A stretch of DNA of 34,146 bases. It comes from a virus. Every line of letters begins with the position of its first letter. The first letter of the stretch is position 1. This document shows, in pieces, positions 12,982 through 20,826 of this stretch. Where the stretch lies: positions 1-34,146 of IMG/VR virus record IMGVR_UViG_3300042923_001782; one strand, 5' to 3'. The translations under genes and the position numbers were made by a program. Below the pieces are notes generated by a model that saw nothing but the letters and a program-made list of their open reading frames with translations, ran no database searches and was not told the origin of the DNA.

Positions 12982-13536
12982 ATGAATCTTGTTCAACCGA
13001 TTCGCGATTTAAATACCATTCAAAACATTAAATCAATGTTAAAAAAAAGAAACGAAAGGGATTTCGTTTTATTTTTATTTGGCATTCAAACCGGGTTGAG
13101 AATATCGGATATTTTGAGGTTAAAAGTTAGGGACGTTCAAGGATGGTCAGTCTTTGTAAAAGAAGGCAAAACCAAAAAACTTCGAGAAGTTAAAATGCCT
13201 CCAGAACTTAAGAAAGCTGTTCGTCATTATATTAAAGATATGAACAAAAATGATTTTCTTTTCCCAAGTCGGCAGCGAGATCGGAACGGTAAACAAAAAC
13301 CAATATCAAGAGGAATGGCTTACTATATCTTACAAGAAGTCGCTGAGGAATTTGATCTCGAACGCATCGGCTGCCATTCATTAAGAAAGACATATGGTTA
13401 TCACCATTACAATCAATTCAAAGATATCGCAGCACTCCAAGAATCTTTCAATCACAGTCGTACGGATATCACATTAAGGTATATCGGTGTGACACAAGAT
13501 AAGCAAAACAAATACCAAACTGGACTAAGGATATGA
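12982..13536 (+). CDS. Minimal tyrosine recombinase (catalytic domain only)
   Basis: This 184-aa protein is the C-terminal catalytic domain of a tyrosine recombinase, without the usual arm-binding and core-binding N-terminal domains (typical integrases are about 350-400 aa). All catalytic residues are visible: R40 (TGLRISD), a lysine in EGKTKK (63-66), H132 and R135 (CHSLRKT), H158 (FNHSRTD) and Y167 (LRYIG). It is probably active. Its place just before the packaging block, not next to the repressor, argues against it being the main integrase; resolution of phage multimers or a host-site reaction is possible. ATG start at 12982 behind GGGTGAG. Confidence 0.88.
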   Translation: MNLVQPIRDLNTIQNIKSMLKKRNERDFVLFLFGIQTGLRISDILRLKVRDVQGWSVFVKEGKTKKLREVKMPPELKKAVRHYIKDMNKNDFLFPSRQRDRNGKQKPISRGMAYYILQEVAEEFDLERIGCHSLRKTYGYHHYNQFKDIAALQESFNHSRTDITLRYIGVTQDKQNKYQTGLRI

Positions 13537-13553
13537 TAATTAGTTCTTTTTTT
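13522..13553 (+). terminator. Terminator at the end of the recombinase gene
   Basis: GGACTA (13522-13527), 13-nt loop, TAGTTC (13541-13546), then seven T. The stem overlaps the recombinase 3' end. Confidence 0.65.
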
Positions 13554-13562
13554 GTTTTATAC

Positions 13563-13600
13563 AGTTGAACTCAAATTTAAAATTGTTCAACTCGTTTTTT
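13563..13600 (+). terminator. Second hairpin with T-tract downstream of the recombinase
   Basis: AGTTGAAC (13563-13570), 14-nt loop, GTTCAACT (13585-13592), CG, then six T. A perfect 8-bp stem that insulates the following moron from upstream transcription. Confidence 0.65.
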
Positions 13601-13757
13601 GAGTGCTTGTGAGAGCTTCATACTGCTTGTTTTTGGGGTGGTAGCCGAGTTGTACTCCCTATGGTTTGAGGTTAACTCAAAGGCCTAATTCAAAGCAAAT
13701 TTGCAACGAGAATTGACTGTTATATTGGAATCTTTTTGTTTATCTTCATGTCATAAT
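13601..13757. other. Non-coding stretch before the membrane-MazF gene
   Basis: No gene seen. It contains a short inverted repeat TTTGAG-N5-CTCAAA near 13664-13680 and otherwise AT-rich sequence. It may include regulatory DNA for the moron, or remains of an attachment site beside the recombinase, but nothing decisive is visible. Confidence 0.4.
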
Positions 13758-13786
13758 TTGACGAACGATAGTATTTGTCCGATTAT
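13758..13786 (+). promoter_or_regulatory. Candidate moron promoter
   Basis: TTGACG (13758-13763), 17-base spacer, GATTAT (13781-13786). The -35 is good and the -10 moderate. It lies 43 bases before the start of the membrane-MazF gene and downstream of two terminators, so it could express that gene from the lysogen. Confidence 0.5.
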
Positions 13787-13828
13787 TTCCTTTCGCTGAT
13801 AATTAGAGTGAAAGGGGTAGTTATTGCT

Positions 13829-14614
13829 ATGGAAGAAAACTCAAAATGGTCCAATAGAGATTGGAAATGGACTGTAAGTATTTTGGTAAGTATAATTGTC
13901 TTCTTGTTGACTTATAAGTTTTGGGGGAAGTCAGAAAGTATCATAGATGTTATTTCTATTGGAAGTGGCTTAACTTCTATTGCACTGGCGATAGTTGCTA
14001 TTATTATTGCAGTCAGTGAAGGAATTAAATCTCAAGGTAAAGAAAAAATAGTTAATAATGGTTTGCACAGTATTATCAATAATTTGGATACAATGAGAAA
14101 CCTAATAAATAAACTTGAAAATGATAATACGAAAACTCATAACCAATTAAACAAAATAGGAGACTATATTAGTGGGTTTAAAAACATAGAAGAAGAAATT
14201 TATATTGGAAATGAAAAAAATAAAGGACAAGATAAGTCGGGAATTACTCAAAACAACAACGGGTCTATTATATCCAGAGGAGATATAGTATTGGCAAACT
14301 TAGGTCTGGATTTAGGAACAAAAAAAGAAGATCTAAGACCTGTTGTTGTTATTCAGAACGATATCGCTAATAAGTATTCACCTATAGTAACAGTGGCACC
14401 AATAACGAGTCAGATTCAAACTGCGAAATTACCTACTCAAGTTGAGCTAAAAGGAAGTCAATATGGATTAGATAAAGATTCCGTTATCTTAGTTGAACAA
14501 ATAAAAGTAATCAGTAGAGAAAGACTGTCACAAAAAATCTCTAGGATTGATCGAAATAAAATGAGTGAAATTGATAGTGCAATAGAAATACAATTAGGTT
14601 TAGTTGATTTTTAA
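13829..14614 (+). CDS. Membrane-anchored MazF/PemK toxin-like RNase (TM-TM-coiled coil-MazF)
   Basis: This 261-aa protein has three parts. Residues 12-32 and 38-62 are two hydrophobic helices forming a membrane hairpin. Residues about 70-140 are a polar helical, probably coiled-coil, linker (NLDTMRNLINKLEND). Residues 148-261 are a complete MazF/PemK domain with the family's RGDIVLANLG start, LRPVVVIQND (R170), APITSQIQTAKLPT (T193) and DSVILVEQIKVI (E223, Q224). It closely resembles B. subtilis EndoA, a ribosome-independent mRNA endonuclease; the Arg and Thr known as catalytic there are kept, so activity is likely. Normal MazF is about 115 aa and cytosolic, and no MazE antitoxin gene is adjacent. 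I chose ATG 13829 behind AAAGGGG; earlier in-frame starts exist. Its own promoter and terminator mark it as a moron. Confidence 0.88.
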   Translation: MEENSKWSNRDWKWTVSILVSIIVFLLTYKFWGKSESIIDVISIGSGLTSIALAIVAIIIAVSEGIKSQGKEKIVNNGLHSIINNLDTMRNLINKLENDNTKTHNQLNKIGDYISGFKNIEEEIYIGNEKNKGQDKSGITQNNNGSIISRGDIVLANLGLDLGTKKEDLRPVVVIQNDIANKYSPIVTVAPITSQIQTAKLPTQVELKGSQYGLDKDSVILVEQIKVISRERLSQKISRIDRNKMSEIDSAIEIQLGLVDF

Positions 14615-14627
14615 TATTATTTTTTTC

Positions 14628-14656
14628 AGCATCTCATTCGAGGTGCTTTTTATTTT
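14628..14656 (+). terminator. Terminator closing the membrane-MazF moron
   Basis: AGCATCTC (14628-14635), loop ATTC, GAGGTGCT (14640-14647) with one G-U pair, then TTTTATTTT. Confidence 0.85.
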
Positions 14657-14679
14657 GTCTAATAAGGTGGTGAATGGAA

Positions 14680-14952
14680 ATGAACTTTAGATTCAATGTG
14701 AATTATGAGGTAAAAGTAAAATTAACCGATCGTGGTATAGAGATTTTAAAAAGACAACATGATGACTTAAACAAGAAAATTAAAGTTCATGGTGGACAAG
14801 GACTAGGTGAATATGAACTAAAGGTAGATGCAGATGGTTATGCTTCTTTTCAGATGTGGTGCCTAATGGAACGGTTGGGTCCTTACATGAATATAGGATT
14901 CGATCCACCTTTTAATGCAAACATCATTATTTGTAATGGTGAGCCATGTTAA
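14680..14952 (+). CDS. Conserved hypothetical phage protein before the HNH gene
   Basis: This 90-aa protein begins MNFRFNVNYEVKVKLTDRG, then has a helix (IEILKRQHDDLNKKI) and a C-terminal half with SFQMWCLMERLGPYM and a beta-like end. Similar small proteins often precede the HNH/terminase block in Bacillus and Listeria phages. ATG 14680 is preferred because AAGGTGG (14664-14670) is well spaced for it; ATG 14674 is in frame. It overlaps the HNH gene start. It does not look like a MazE antitoxin. Confidence 0.72.
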   Translation: MNFRFNVNYEVKVKLTDRGIEILKRQHDDLNKKIKVHGGQGLGEYELKVDADGYASFQMWCLMERLGPYMNIGFDPPFNANIIICNGEPC

Positions 14953-15332
14953 AGAGCTGCAGTTACTGTGGAAGTATTCATGATCGTAAGTACCAATGTC
15001 CGAGTAAACCTAAGCGTACTAACTATAAGGTAACTTATGTTGATAAATTTAGATGGACCAAGCCGTGGCAAAAGAAACGTAAGCTAATCAATGATCGTGA
15101 CAAGCATCTATGCCAGATCTGTATTAGAGAGCTGCATAACACTCAATTAAAATATAACTTTACTAACATAGAAGTCCATCATATCGTGCCTATTGCAGAG
15201 GACTGGGACTTAAGGCTAGAAGATGATAACCTTATCTGTTTATGCAAACATCATCATGAGATGGCAGAGAGTGGCGAGATCAGTAAGGACGAGTTATTCG
15301 ACATCGTTATCGAACAAATGTCGAAACATTGA
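14946..15332 (+). CDS. HNH endonuclease of the packaging module
   Basis: This 128-aa HNH nuclease has the catalytic beta-beta-alpha-metal core at about 75-105: IEVHHIVPIAEDWDLRL, then DDNLICLCKHHHEMA. Zinc-binding cysteine pairs lie upstream (CSYC, CQIC). In cos-type HK97-like phages such a protein is encoded just before TerS and works with the large terminase to cut at cos. The candidate cos site lies about 30 bases after its stop. ATG start overlaps the preceding stop by 7 bases. Confidence 0.92.
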   Translation: MLKSCSYCGSIHDRKYQCPSKPKRTNYKVTYVDKFRWTKPWQKKRKLINDRDKHLCQICIRELHNTQLKYNFTNIEVHHIVPIAEDWDLRLEDDNLICLCKHHHEMAESGEISKDELFDIVIEQMSKH

Positions 15333-15356
15333 ATTGTTTGTTGAATATAAACAATT
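15332..15356 (+). other. AT-rich hairpin after the HNH gene
   Basis: AATTGTTT (15332-15339), 9-nt loop, AAACAATT (15349-15356). A perfect 8-bp AT-rich stem with only a weak T flank. It could be a weak terminator or part of the cos region. Confidence 0.4.
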
Positions 15357-15364
15357 TTGACATA

Positions 15365-15415
15365 CCCCCCGGAGGGCAATTTTTCGAAATCATAGACTCG
15401 TGACACCACGTGTCA
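15365..15415. other. Candidate cos site region
   Basis: The HNH-TerS gap (15333-15466) holds a GC-rich island in very AT-rich DNA: CCCCCCGGAGGG (15365-15376), followed by AATTTTTCG, and an inverted repeat TGACAC-CAC-GTGTCA (15401-15415). Cohesive-end sites of HNH-type siphophages lie at this place. Exact cut positions cannot be read from the sequence. The repeat may be a terminase or HNH binding site. Confidence 0.6.
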
Positions 15416-15466
15416 AGGTTCGGTTAAAAAAAATTCCCGAAATGAGAAATTCAGGAGGTGAAGAAA

Positions 15467-15928
15467 ATGGGCAGACCGAGCAAAAATGTAGGAGTTTCCA
15501 GTAAAAATTTGACAAAAGAAGAAAAGCAGGTTCGAAAGCAAACAGAGGAAAAGTTAAAAGGTGGCTCAGATAAAATTTCACCTCCATCTTCTCTGACCAT
15601 CAAGCAAAAGAAATTTTTTAAAGCGGTGGTAAAGGAATTAAAGCCGAGTGGCATTCTGAGTAATTTGGATGTGTATGTGTTAGCCGCCTTTGCTGTTGCG
15701 AAGGACCGCTTAGATCATATTGAAAAATTAATAAATGAAAATGAGAAACTACTACTTGATAAAAACTTAATGAGTGCAAAGGATAAATATTCGAAGGATT
15801 TCTTTAGATGTTGCAGCGAGTTAAGTTTATCTCCTCAAAGTCGAGCCAAATTAGGAACCATAAACCTTCAAGCAAAACAAAATGAAGAGGATCCTTTGTT
15901 GAAGTTGTTAGCTGGTGGTAAAAAGTGA
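15467..15928 (+). CDS. terS: Terminase small subunit (P27 family)
   Basis: This 153-aa protein begins MGRPSKN, typical for P27-type small terminases. A basic N-terminal tail is followed by a helical DNA-binding and oligomerisation core (KQKKFFKAVVKELKPSGIL, NLDVYVLAAFAVAKDRLDHI) and a C-terminal segment with SPQSRAKLGTI. It recognises the packaging site and regulates the large subunit. ATG 15467 follows AGGAGGTG; an upstream in-frame GTG overlaps that ribosome site. It overlaps the TerL start. Confidence 0.92.
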   Translation: MGRPSKNVGVSSKNLTKEEKQVRKQTEEKLKGGSDKISPPSSLTIKQKKFFKAVVKELKPSGILSNLDVYVLAAFAVAKDRLDHIEKLINENEKLLLDKNLMSAKDKYSKDFFRCCSELSLSPQSRAKLGTINLQAKQNEEDPLLKLLAGGKK

Positions 15929-17604
15929 TTTTTGAAAAAGCAGTCCGATACGCAGAACGAGTGACAACCGGAAAAGAAATTACAACTAAGGAAGTCATCA
16001 TTCAGTGCCATTGGTTTTTAAAAGATTTGAAAAGACAAGAAGACGAGGACTTTCCTTATTACTTTGATGAAGAGGAACTAGAAAAAATTGAAGGAATCCT
16101 AGCATTACTGAATTTTGCGACAGGACTAGGGGTTATAGGTAAAACGATTTTAGAAGGCTTGGTAGGCTACCAGGCTTTTTTTCTTGTAAACATATTCGGA
16201 TGGCGATTTAAAGAGGACCCGGAAAAGTTTCGGTACCGGGATGTTACGTTGTTTATCCCGAGGAAAAATGCCAAAACATTTATATGCGCTCTGATCTTAA
16301 TCATTCTGATGTTAACAGAAGATCCTTACTCAGAATTCTATTCCATTTGTCTAGACCGCGAACTTGCTGGTGAAGTAAAGAAAGCGATAACTCAAATCAT
16401 TGAGGCTAGTCCTTATATTGAAAAATACTTTACAATTCCTAAGACACTTAGCGGGAAAATAAAATGTAAAATTACGAGTAGTTTTTACCAGGCAAGGACT
16501 GCTGAAGCAAATCGGAACAACTCGATTCGTCCGTCTGCCTTTATTGCGGATGAAGTGGGAGCTCTTAAGGATTATAGCAATATTAACGCTATGAAATCAG
16601 GGCAGCTGAACGTAAAAAACCCGTTGAGGTTTAAACTAACGACTGCATATGCTGAAGATAAATCCATCATGCTAGAAGAGTTAGCCTATATCAAAAAAGT
16701 TTTTAGCGGTTCCATACAAGATGACCGTATGTTTGCCTTGCTTTATTATGCTGAGCCAGATCATCTTTGGGATGATACTGGTCTTTATCAAGCCAATCCT
16801 TTACGCATCGAAGAAAATTACAACGAGATAAGGGATAGTCGCAAAACCGCTATCGAAAAGCCTGCAGAACGTGAAGAGTACCTGTGTAAGCATATGAATC
16901 ATTTCTTGCCTTCCAATAGTGGGGAGGCATTTATTGATATTGAGGACCTAAGGAAATGTAAGATTGATAGCATAGACTGGTCTGGTAGACAAGTTTGGCT
17001 AGGTTTAGATTTGGCCATGACAAATGATAACTGCTCATACTCAATGGTTACCGAAGAGGATTTAAAAATTTATGCTGAATCCTTCGCCTTTGTTCCTACT
17101 GAGCTTATACCTGAGAAAAACCGGTTAGAGAAAATCAATTATCATGAATTTATCAAGGCTGGTAAGTGCTTTGCATGTGGTGACATGACTGTTGACTATG
17201 GCTTTATTGAGGAAGTGATTTTAATGGTAGAGGAAAAACATAATGTCATTGTCATGGGGCTTGCGTATGACCGTTATAACTGTTTATCGAGTGCCCAAAG
17301 ATTTGAGCGTGAAGGATACAAGACTGTCGAAGTGAAGCAGCATTCCAGCGTTCTTCACCCAGCTACCAAACTCTTAAAAGAGAAAATCTTAAACAGAGAA
17401 TTCTACTACACTGAAAATAAATTACTTGAAATCAACTTCCAGAATGCCAAAGTTACTGAAGATACCAACAAAAATATTTACGTAAACAAGAAAAAATCAA
17501 ACGGCAAAGTCGATATGGTTGTAAGTCTGATAAATGCAATTTACTTGCTACAGCAGGATATTATTTTCAATTCGGAAGCGGGTTGGGGCGCACAAGTTAT
17601 TTAA
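15925..17604 (+). CDS. terL: Terminase large subunit (YmfN/Terminase_1 type)
   Basis: This 559-aa packaging motor and nuclease has an N-terminal ATPase with a Walker A variant PRKNAKT (112-118) and Walker B FIADE (D209, E210). The coupling-motif region is TTAYAEDKS. The RNase H-like nuclease domain begins WLGLDLAMTND (D362), with a later acidic GKVDMVVSLINA (D530). The length is normal for the family. GTG start at 15925 overlaps the TerS stop. It cuts concatemers at cos with the HNH protein and pumps DNA through the portal. Confidence 0.96.
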   Translation: MIFEKAVRYAERVTTGKEITTKEVIIQCHWFLKDLKRQEDEDFPYYFDEEELEKIEGILALLNFATGLGVIGKTILEGLVGYQAFFLVNIFGWRFKEDPEKFRYRDVTLFIPRKNAKTFICALILIILMLTEDPYSEFYSICLDRELAGEVKKAITQIIEASPYIEKYFTIPKTLSGKIKCKITSSFYQARTAEANRNNSIRPSAFIADEVGALKDYSNINAMKSGQLNVKNPLRFKLTTAYAEDKSIMLEELAYIKKVFSGSIQDDRMFALLYYAEPDHLWDDTGLYQANPLRIEENYNEIRDSRKTAIEKPAEREEYLCKHMNHFLPSNSGEAFIDIEDLRKCKIDSIDWSGRQVWLGLDLAMTNDNCSYSMVTEEDLKIYAESFAFVPTELIPEKNRLEKINYHEFIKAGKCFACGDMTVDYGFIEEVILMVEEKHNVIVMGLAYDRYNCLSSAQRFEREGYKTVEVKQHSSVLHPATKLLKEKILNREFYYTENKLLEINFQNAKVTEDTNKNIYVNKKKSNGKVDMVVSLINAIYLLQQDIIFNSEAGWGAQVI

Positions 17605-17617
17605 GGGAGGTGAGATA

Positions 17618-18877
17618 GTGGGATTACTGCAAAAATGGAAAGAATTCAGGGAATTTCAGCGTGAAGAACGAATGACTTTAGAAGAAATTCTATTAAGCGC
17701 TGGTGTTGTTAATGGCGAAATAACTAAAGAACAGGCGCTCAATATCCCAGCTGTTAGCGCTTGTGTAGGGATAATTACAGATACAGTCGCTTCTTTGCCT
17801 ATTGTTTTATATAAAGCAGAGAATGGGAAGGTTACTGAGATTAAAAACGATAACCGTGTTTCTCTTTTAAATGATGACACGAAGGATACTCTAGATGGTT
17901 TTCAATTTAAGAAAGCAATTGTTGAAGATTATTTATTAAGTGGTGCCGGATACTCTTTTATTAACCGTGAACGAAATGCTATTAAAAGTTTACATTACGT
18001 AGAACATGGAAATTTAGCTGTTAATATTAACACAGATCCTATTTTTAAAAGCTATGATATTTTGGTTCATGGTGCTACTTATCGTGACTTTCAATTCCTT
18101 AAACTTACTAGGAAAAGTAAGGATGGAGTGACTGGGAAGGGAATCATTAAGGAAAATAACAAAGCTTTGTCAGTTGCTTATAATTCTTTGATTTTTGAGG
18201 ATCTATTAGTCAAAACAGGTGGTAATAAAAAGGGGTTTTTGAAAGCTCAGGGACGATTATCGTCAGATGCCATAACTGAATTGAAAAATGCCTGGAATAA
18301 CCTTTATAAGAACAATACTGAAAATGTAGTTGTGTTGAATAACGGACTAGAGTTCCAGGAAGCTTCTAACACTTCGGTGGAGATGCAGCTGAACGAGAAT
18401 AAGAAAACTAATTCAGCTGAGATAGGGAAAATTTTTATTGTCCCAGCATCTATTCTGGATGGTACAGCTAGTGATGAGGTTTATAACAATTGGATAAAAG
18501 TTTGTATATTGCCGATATTAATTGCCTTACAAACTGCTTTAAATAAAGACCTTTTACTTCCTAGTGAAAAAGGGTCTTTTTATTTTGCCTTTGACACTAA
18601 GGAACTATTAAAAGGTGATATAGAAAAACGCTTTAAAGCTTATGAGATTGCAATTAAAAATAAAATACTTGGCATTAATGAGGTCCGTTATAAAGAAGAT
18701 GAAGAACCAATTGAAGCCTTTAAAGATGTAGTTGTTCTTGGGTTAGATGATGTTTTATATAACGTTAAAACAGGTCAAGTGTATACACCGAATACGGACA
18801 AAACCACCAACATGAATTCATCGGGAGGAGGTGATGACGATGAGAATAGAAATCCGGGGGAACCAGGTGCTGCTTGA
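17618..18877 (+). CDS. Portal protein (HK97 gp3-like)
   Basis: This 419-aa protein has the HK97 portal signature: an N-terminal helical part with ALNIPAVSACVGIITDTVASL, a central DGFQFKKAIVEDYLLSGAGYSF, and a crown region ending in a Gly/Asp-rich tail (SSGGGDDDENRNPG). It forms the dodecameric ring for DNA entry at one capsid vertex. GTG 17618 follows GGGAGGTGAG; longer upstream frames run into TerL. The C-terminus overlaps the protease start. Confidence 0.94.
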   Translation: MGLLQKWKEFREFQREERMTLEEILLSAGVVNGEITKEQALNIPAVSACVGIITDTVASLPIVLYKAENGKVTEIKNDNRVSLLNDDTKDTLDGFQFKKAIVEDYLLSGAGYSFINRERNAIKSLHYVEHGNLAVNINTDPIFKSYDILVHGATYRDFQFLKLTRKSKDGVTGKGIIKENNKALSVAYNSLIFEDLLVKTGGNKKGFLKAQGRLSSDAITELKNAWNNLYKNNTENVVVLNNGLEFQEASNTSVEMQLNENKKTNSAEIGKIFIVPASILDGTASDEVYNNWIKVCILPILIALQTALNKDLLLPSEKGSFYFAFDTKELLKGDIEKRFKAYEIAIKNKILGINEVRYKEDEEPIEAFKDVVVLGLDDVLYNVKTGQVYTPNTDKTTNMNSSGGGDDDENRNPGEPGAA

Positions 18878-19448
18878 TGGGTACGTTAATGCTGTTGAAC
18901 GTGAAAGCCGAGTGCTCCCATCACCTAGAGGTCGATTTATTGAAAAGATTAAGGTAAAAACCTTTGAAAAAGCGTTACAAAAGACTGATGATGTTGAATT
19001 GCGCTTTAATCACGATGAAAATCGAAAGTTAGGTTCTACTAAACAAGGAAACTTGCAATTGTACGAGGATTCGATTGGATTAAGGGCGATTGCTACTGTA
19101 ACTGATGATGATGTTATCCAAAAAGCCAAAAATGGCGAATTAAGAGGATGGTCATTCGGGTTTATTGACAATAAACCGTGCTGGGAAGACCGTGCCGATG
19201 GTATCCAGAGGAGATTTTTAGAGGATATTGACCTTTTAGAAGTATCTATTTTGGATAAAACTCCTGCTTATATTGCAACCTCCATAGAGGCCCGCGGTGA
19301 AGAAAATGTTATCACCGAAAGTAGAAGTGATGAATTTCGGGCAGAAATTGAAGATTTATCCCCTAATGTGGAAGAAAAACGGGATATTGACTATTCCCTT
19401 TATGAAAAAGATTTAGAATTCCTAAAAATGAAAGGTGGAAACCACTGA
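18840..19448 (+). CDS. Prohead maturation protease (HK97 gp4-like, S78 family)
   Basis: This 202-aa serine protease should cleave the capsid delta domain during head maturation. Catalytic His (RFNHDENRKLG, about H58) and Ser (RGWSFGF, about S105) are visible, followed by the family segment LLEVSILDKTPAYIAT. ATG 18840 is preferred because GGGAGGAGG (18823-18831) precedes it; earlier in-frame starts overlap that site. It overlaps the portal by 38 bases and the capsid start by one base. Confidence 0.93.
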   Translation: MRIEIRGNQVLLDGYVNAVERESRVLPSPRGRFIEKIKVKTFEKALQKTDDVELRFNHDENRKLGSTKQGNLQLYEDSIGLRAIATVTDDDVIQKAKNGELRGWSFGFIDNKPCWEDRADGIQRRFLEDIDLLEVSILDKTPAYIATSIEARGEENVITESRSDEFRAEIEDLSPNVEEKRDIDYSLYEKDLEFLKMKGGNH

Positions 19449-20617
19449 TGAAATTACCAATTAATGTACTAGCTAAGAAAATTGAATATCGCTCTATGCC
19501 AACGTTATTAGAACAACGTAACAACCTATTAGATGAGGCTGATAACCTCTTAAAAAAATCTAAGCAGGAATCACGTGCTTTTTCCGATGATGAAAGCAAA
19601 CGGTTTGATGAAATTAAAACGGAAGTAGCTAAAATTGATAAAACATTAACTGCAGAAACTGAAGCGCGTGCTTTTGGAGAAAAGAAAAAGGTTCCTTCAC
19701 ATGTAGAAGAACGTGCAGTTATTGAACACCGCGTGTTTGCGAATTATATCCGTGGGATTGTAGAAGAACGTGCTGATGTAAACTTAACTACAGGTGACAA
19801 CGGAGCAGTAATTCCACAATCTATTGCTAAAAAAATCATCAGTAAAGTTTTTGACCTAAGCCCTATTTACCAATTAGCTACACGTTACAATGTAGGCGGA
19901 ACTCTTACTATCCCTTATTATGATGAATCTACTCAACAAATTACAATGGCTTACGCTGACGAATTTGTAGAACTTGAATCAACATCTGGGAAATTCACAA
20001 GCATTACTTTAACTGGTTTCTTAGCAGGTGCTTTAACAAAAATCTCTAAGAAATTACTTAATAACTCAGACTTCGATCTAGCAAATTTCATCATTCAAAA
20101 GGTTGCAGAAGCTGCAGTTAAATGGATAGAAAAAGAACTTCTTAACGGAACAACAAACAAAATCACTGGATTAACTGGAGTAACACAAACAGTAACTGCA
20201 GCTAGCGCTACTGTGTTAACAGCTGACGAGTTAATTGATGTACAGGAAGAAGTTCCTGACGTTTTCCAAAGTGGTGCCATTTGGATTATGAATCGTAAAA
20301 CTCGTAAGGTAATCCGCAAACTAAAAGATTCAGAGGGGAACTACTTATTAAACAAAGATTTTTCTGCTAAGTGGGGCTACACTCTACTAGGTAAGGATGT
20401 CTATACTTCTGACAATATGGCTCCTATCGCTACAGGCAAAACTGTAATCTATTATGGCGATATGTCAGGTTTAGCTGTAAAAGTTGCTGAAGAAGTTAAT
20501 ATTGAAGTGTTACGTGAAAAGTACGCTACACAACATGCTATTGGAGTAGTGGCTTGGTTAGAAATGGATTCTAAGGTAGAGAACGCTCAAAAAATCTCTA
20601 AATTAAAAATGGCTTAA
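19448..20617 (+). CDS. Major capsid protein (HK97 gp5-like)
   Basis: This 389-aa capsid protein has an N-terminal helical delta/scaffold domain (about 15-95, rich in Glu, Lys and Ala with coiled-coil spacing). The HK97-fold core follows (TTGDNGAVIPQSIAKKIISK, LTIPYYDES, IWIMNRKTRKVIRKL, LLGKDVYTSDNM, and the C-terminal YATQHAIGVVAWLEMDSKV). The preceding protease likely removes the delta domain. ATG start overlaps the protease stop. A terminator follows, usual for highly expressed capsid genes. Confidence 0.95.
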   Translation: MKLPINVLAKKIEYRSMPTLLEQRNNLLDEADNLLKKSKQESRAFSDDESKRFDEIKTEVAKIDKTLTAETEARAFGEKKKVPSHVEERAVIEHRVFANYIRGIVEERADVNLTTGDNGAVIPQSIAKKIISKVFDLSPIYQLATRYNVGGTLTIPYYDESTQQITMAYADEFVELESTSGKFTSITLTGFLAGALTKISKKLLNNSDFDLANFIIQKVAEAAVKWIEKELLNGTTNKITGLTGVTQTVTAASATVLTADELIDVQEEVPDVFQSGAIWIMNRKTRKVIRKLKDSEGNYLLNKDFSAKWGYTLLGKDVYTSDNMAPIATGKTVIYYGDMSGLAVKVAEEVNIEVLREKYATQHAIGVVAWLEMDSKVENAQKISKLKMA

Positions 20618-20624
20618 TTAAAAG

Positions 20625-20648
20625 GGGATGGGTTTCCATCTCTTTTTT
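20625..20648 (+). terminator. Terminator/attenuator after the capsid gene
   Basis: GGGATGG (20625-20631), loop GTTT, CCATCTC (20636-20642) with one G-U pair, then six T. Downstream tail genes are probably read through at lower level. Confidence 0.8.
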
Positions 20649-20667
20649 CCCTGAGGGGGGTGACTTT

Positions 20668-20826
20668 ATGAAAGTTAAAGCAAAAGTAAGTTTCTCCGGA
20701 TTAATTTCCATGCATGAAGGGGAAGAGAGAGAAATTGAAAACAAAGTTATTTATGAGGATCTCTTAAATGCGGGATATGTGGAAGAGGTTAAGTCTAAAA
20801 AGAAGGTGAAAGCTGATGAAAATTAG
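20668..20826 (+). CDS. Small capsid-adjacent protein (52 aa)
   Basis: ATG 20668 is preceded by GAGGGGGG. The 52-aa product (MKVKAKVSFSGLISMHEGEE...) is a small beta-rich module followed by a helix and a basic tail. Similar small proteins are common between the capsid and the gp6-like connector in Firmicute siphophages. It overlaps the connector start by 11 bases. Confidence 0.68.
   Translation: MKVKAKVSFSGLISMHEGEEREIENKVIYEDLLNAGYVEEVKSKKKVKADEN

Noticed and set aside
13554-13757. Non-coding DNA beside the recombinase as a possible attP
   Set aside because: No core shared with another part of the window can be seen, and in an integrated prophage the attachment sites should be at the ends.
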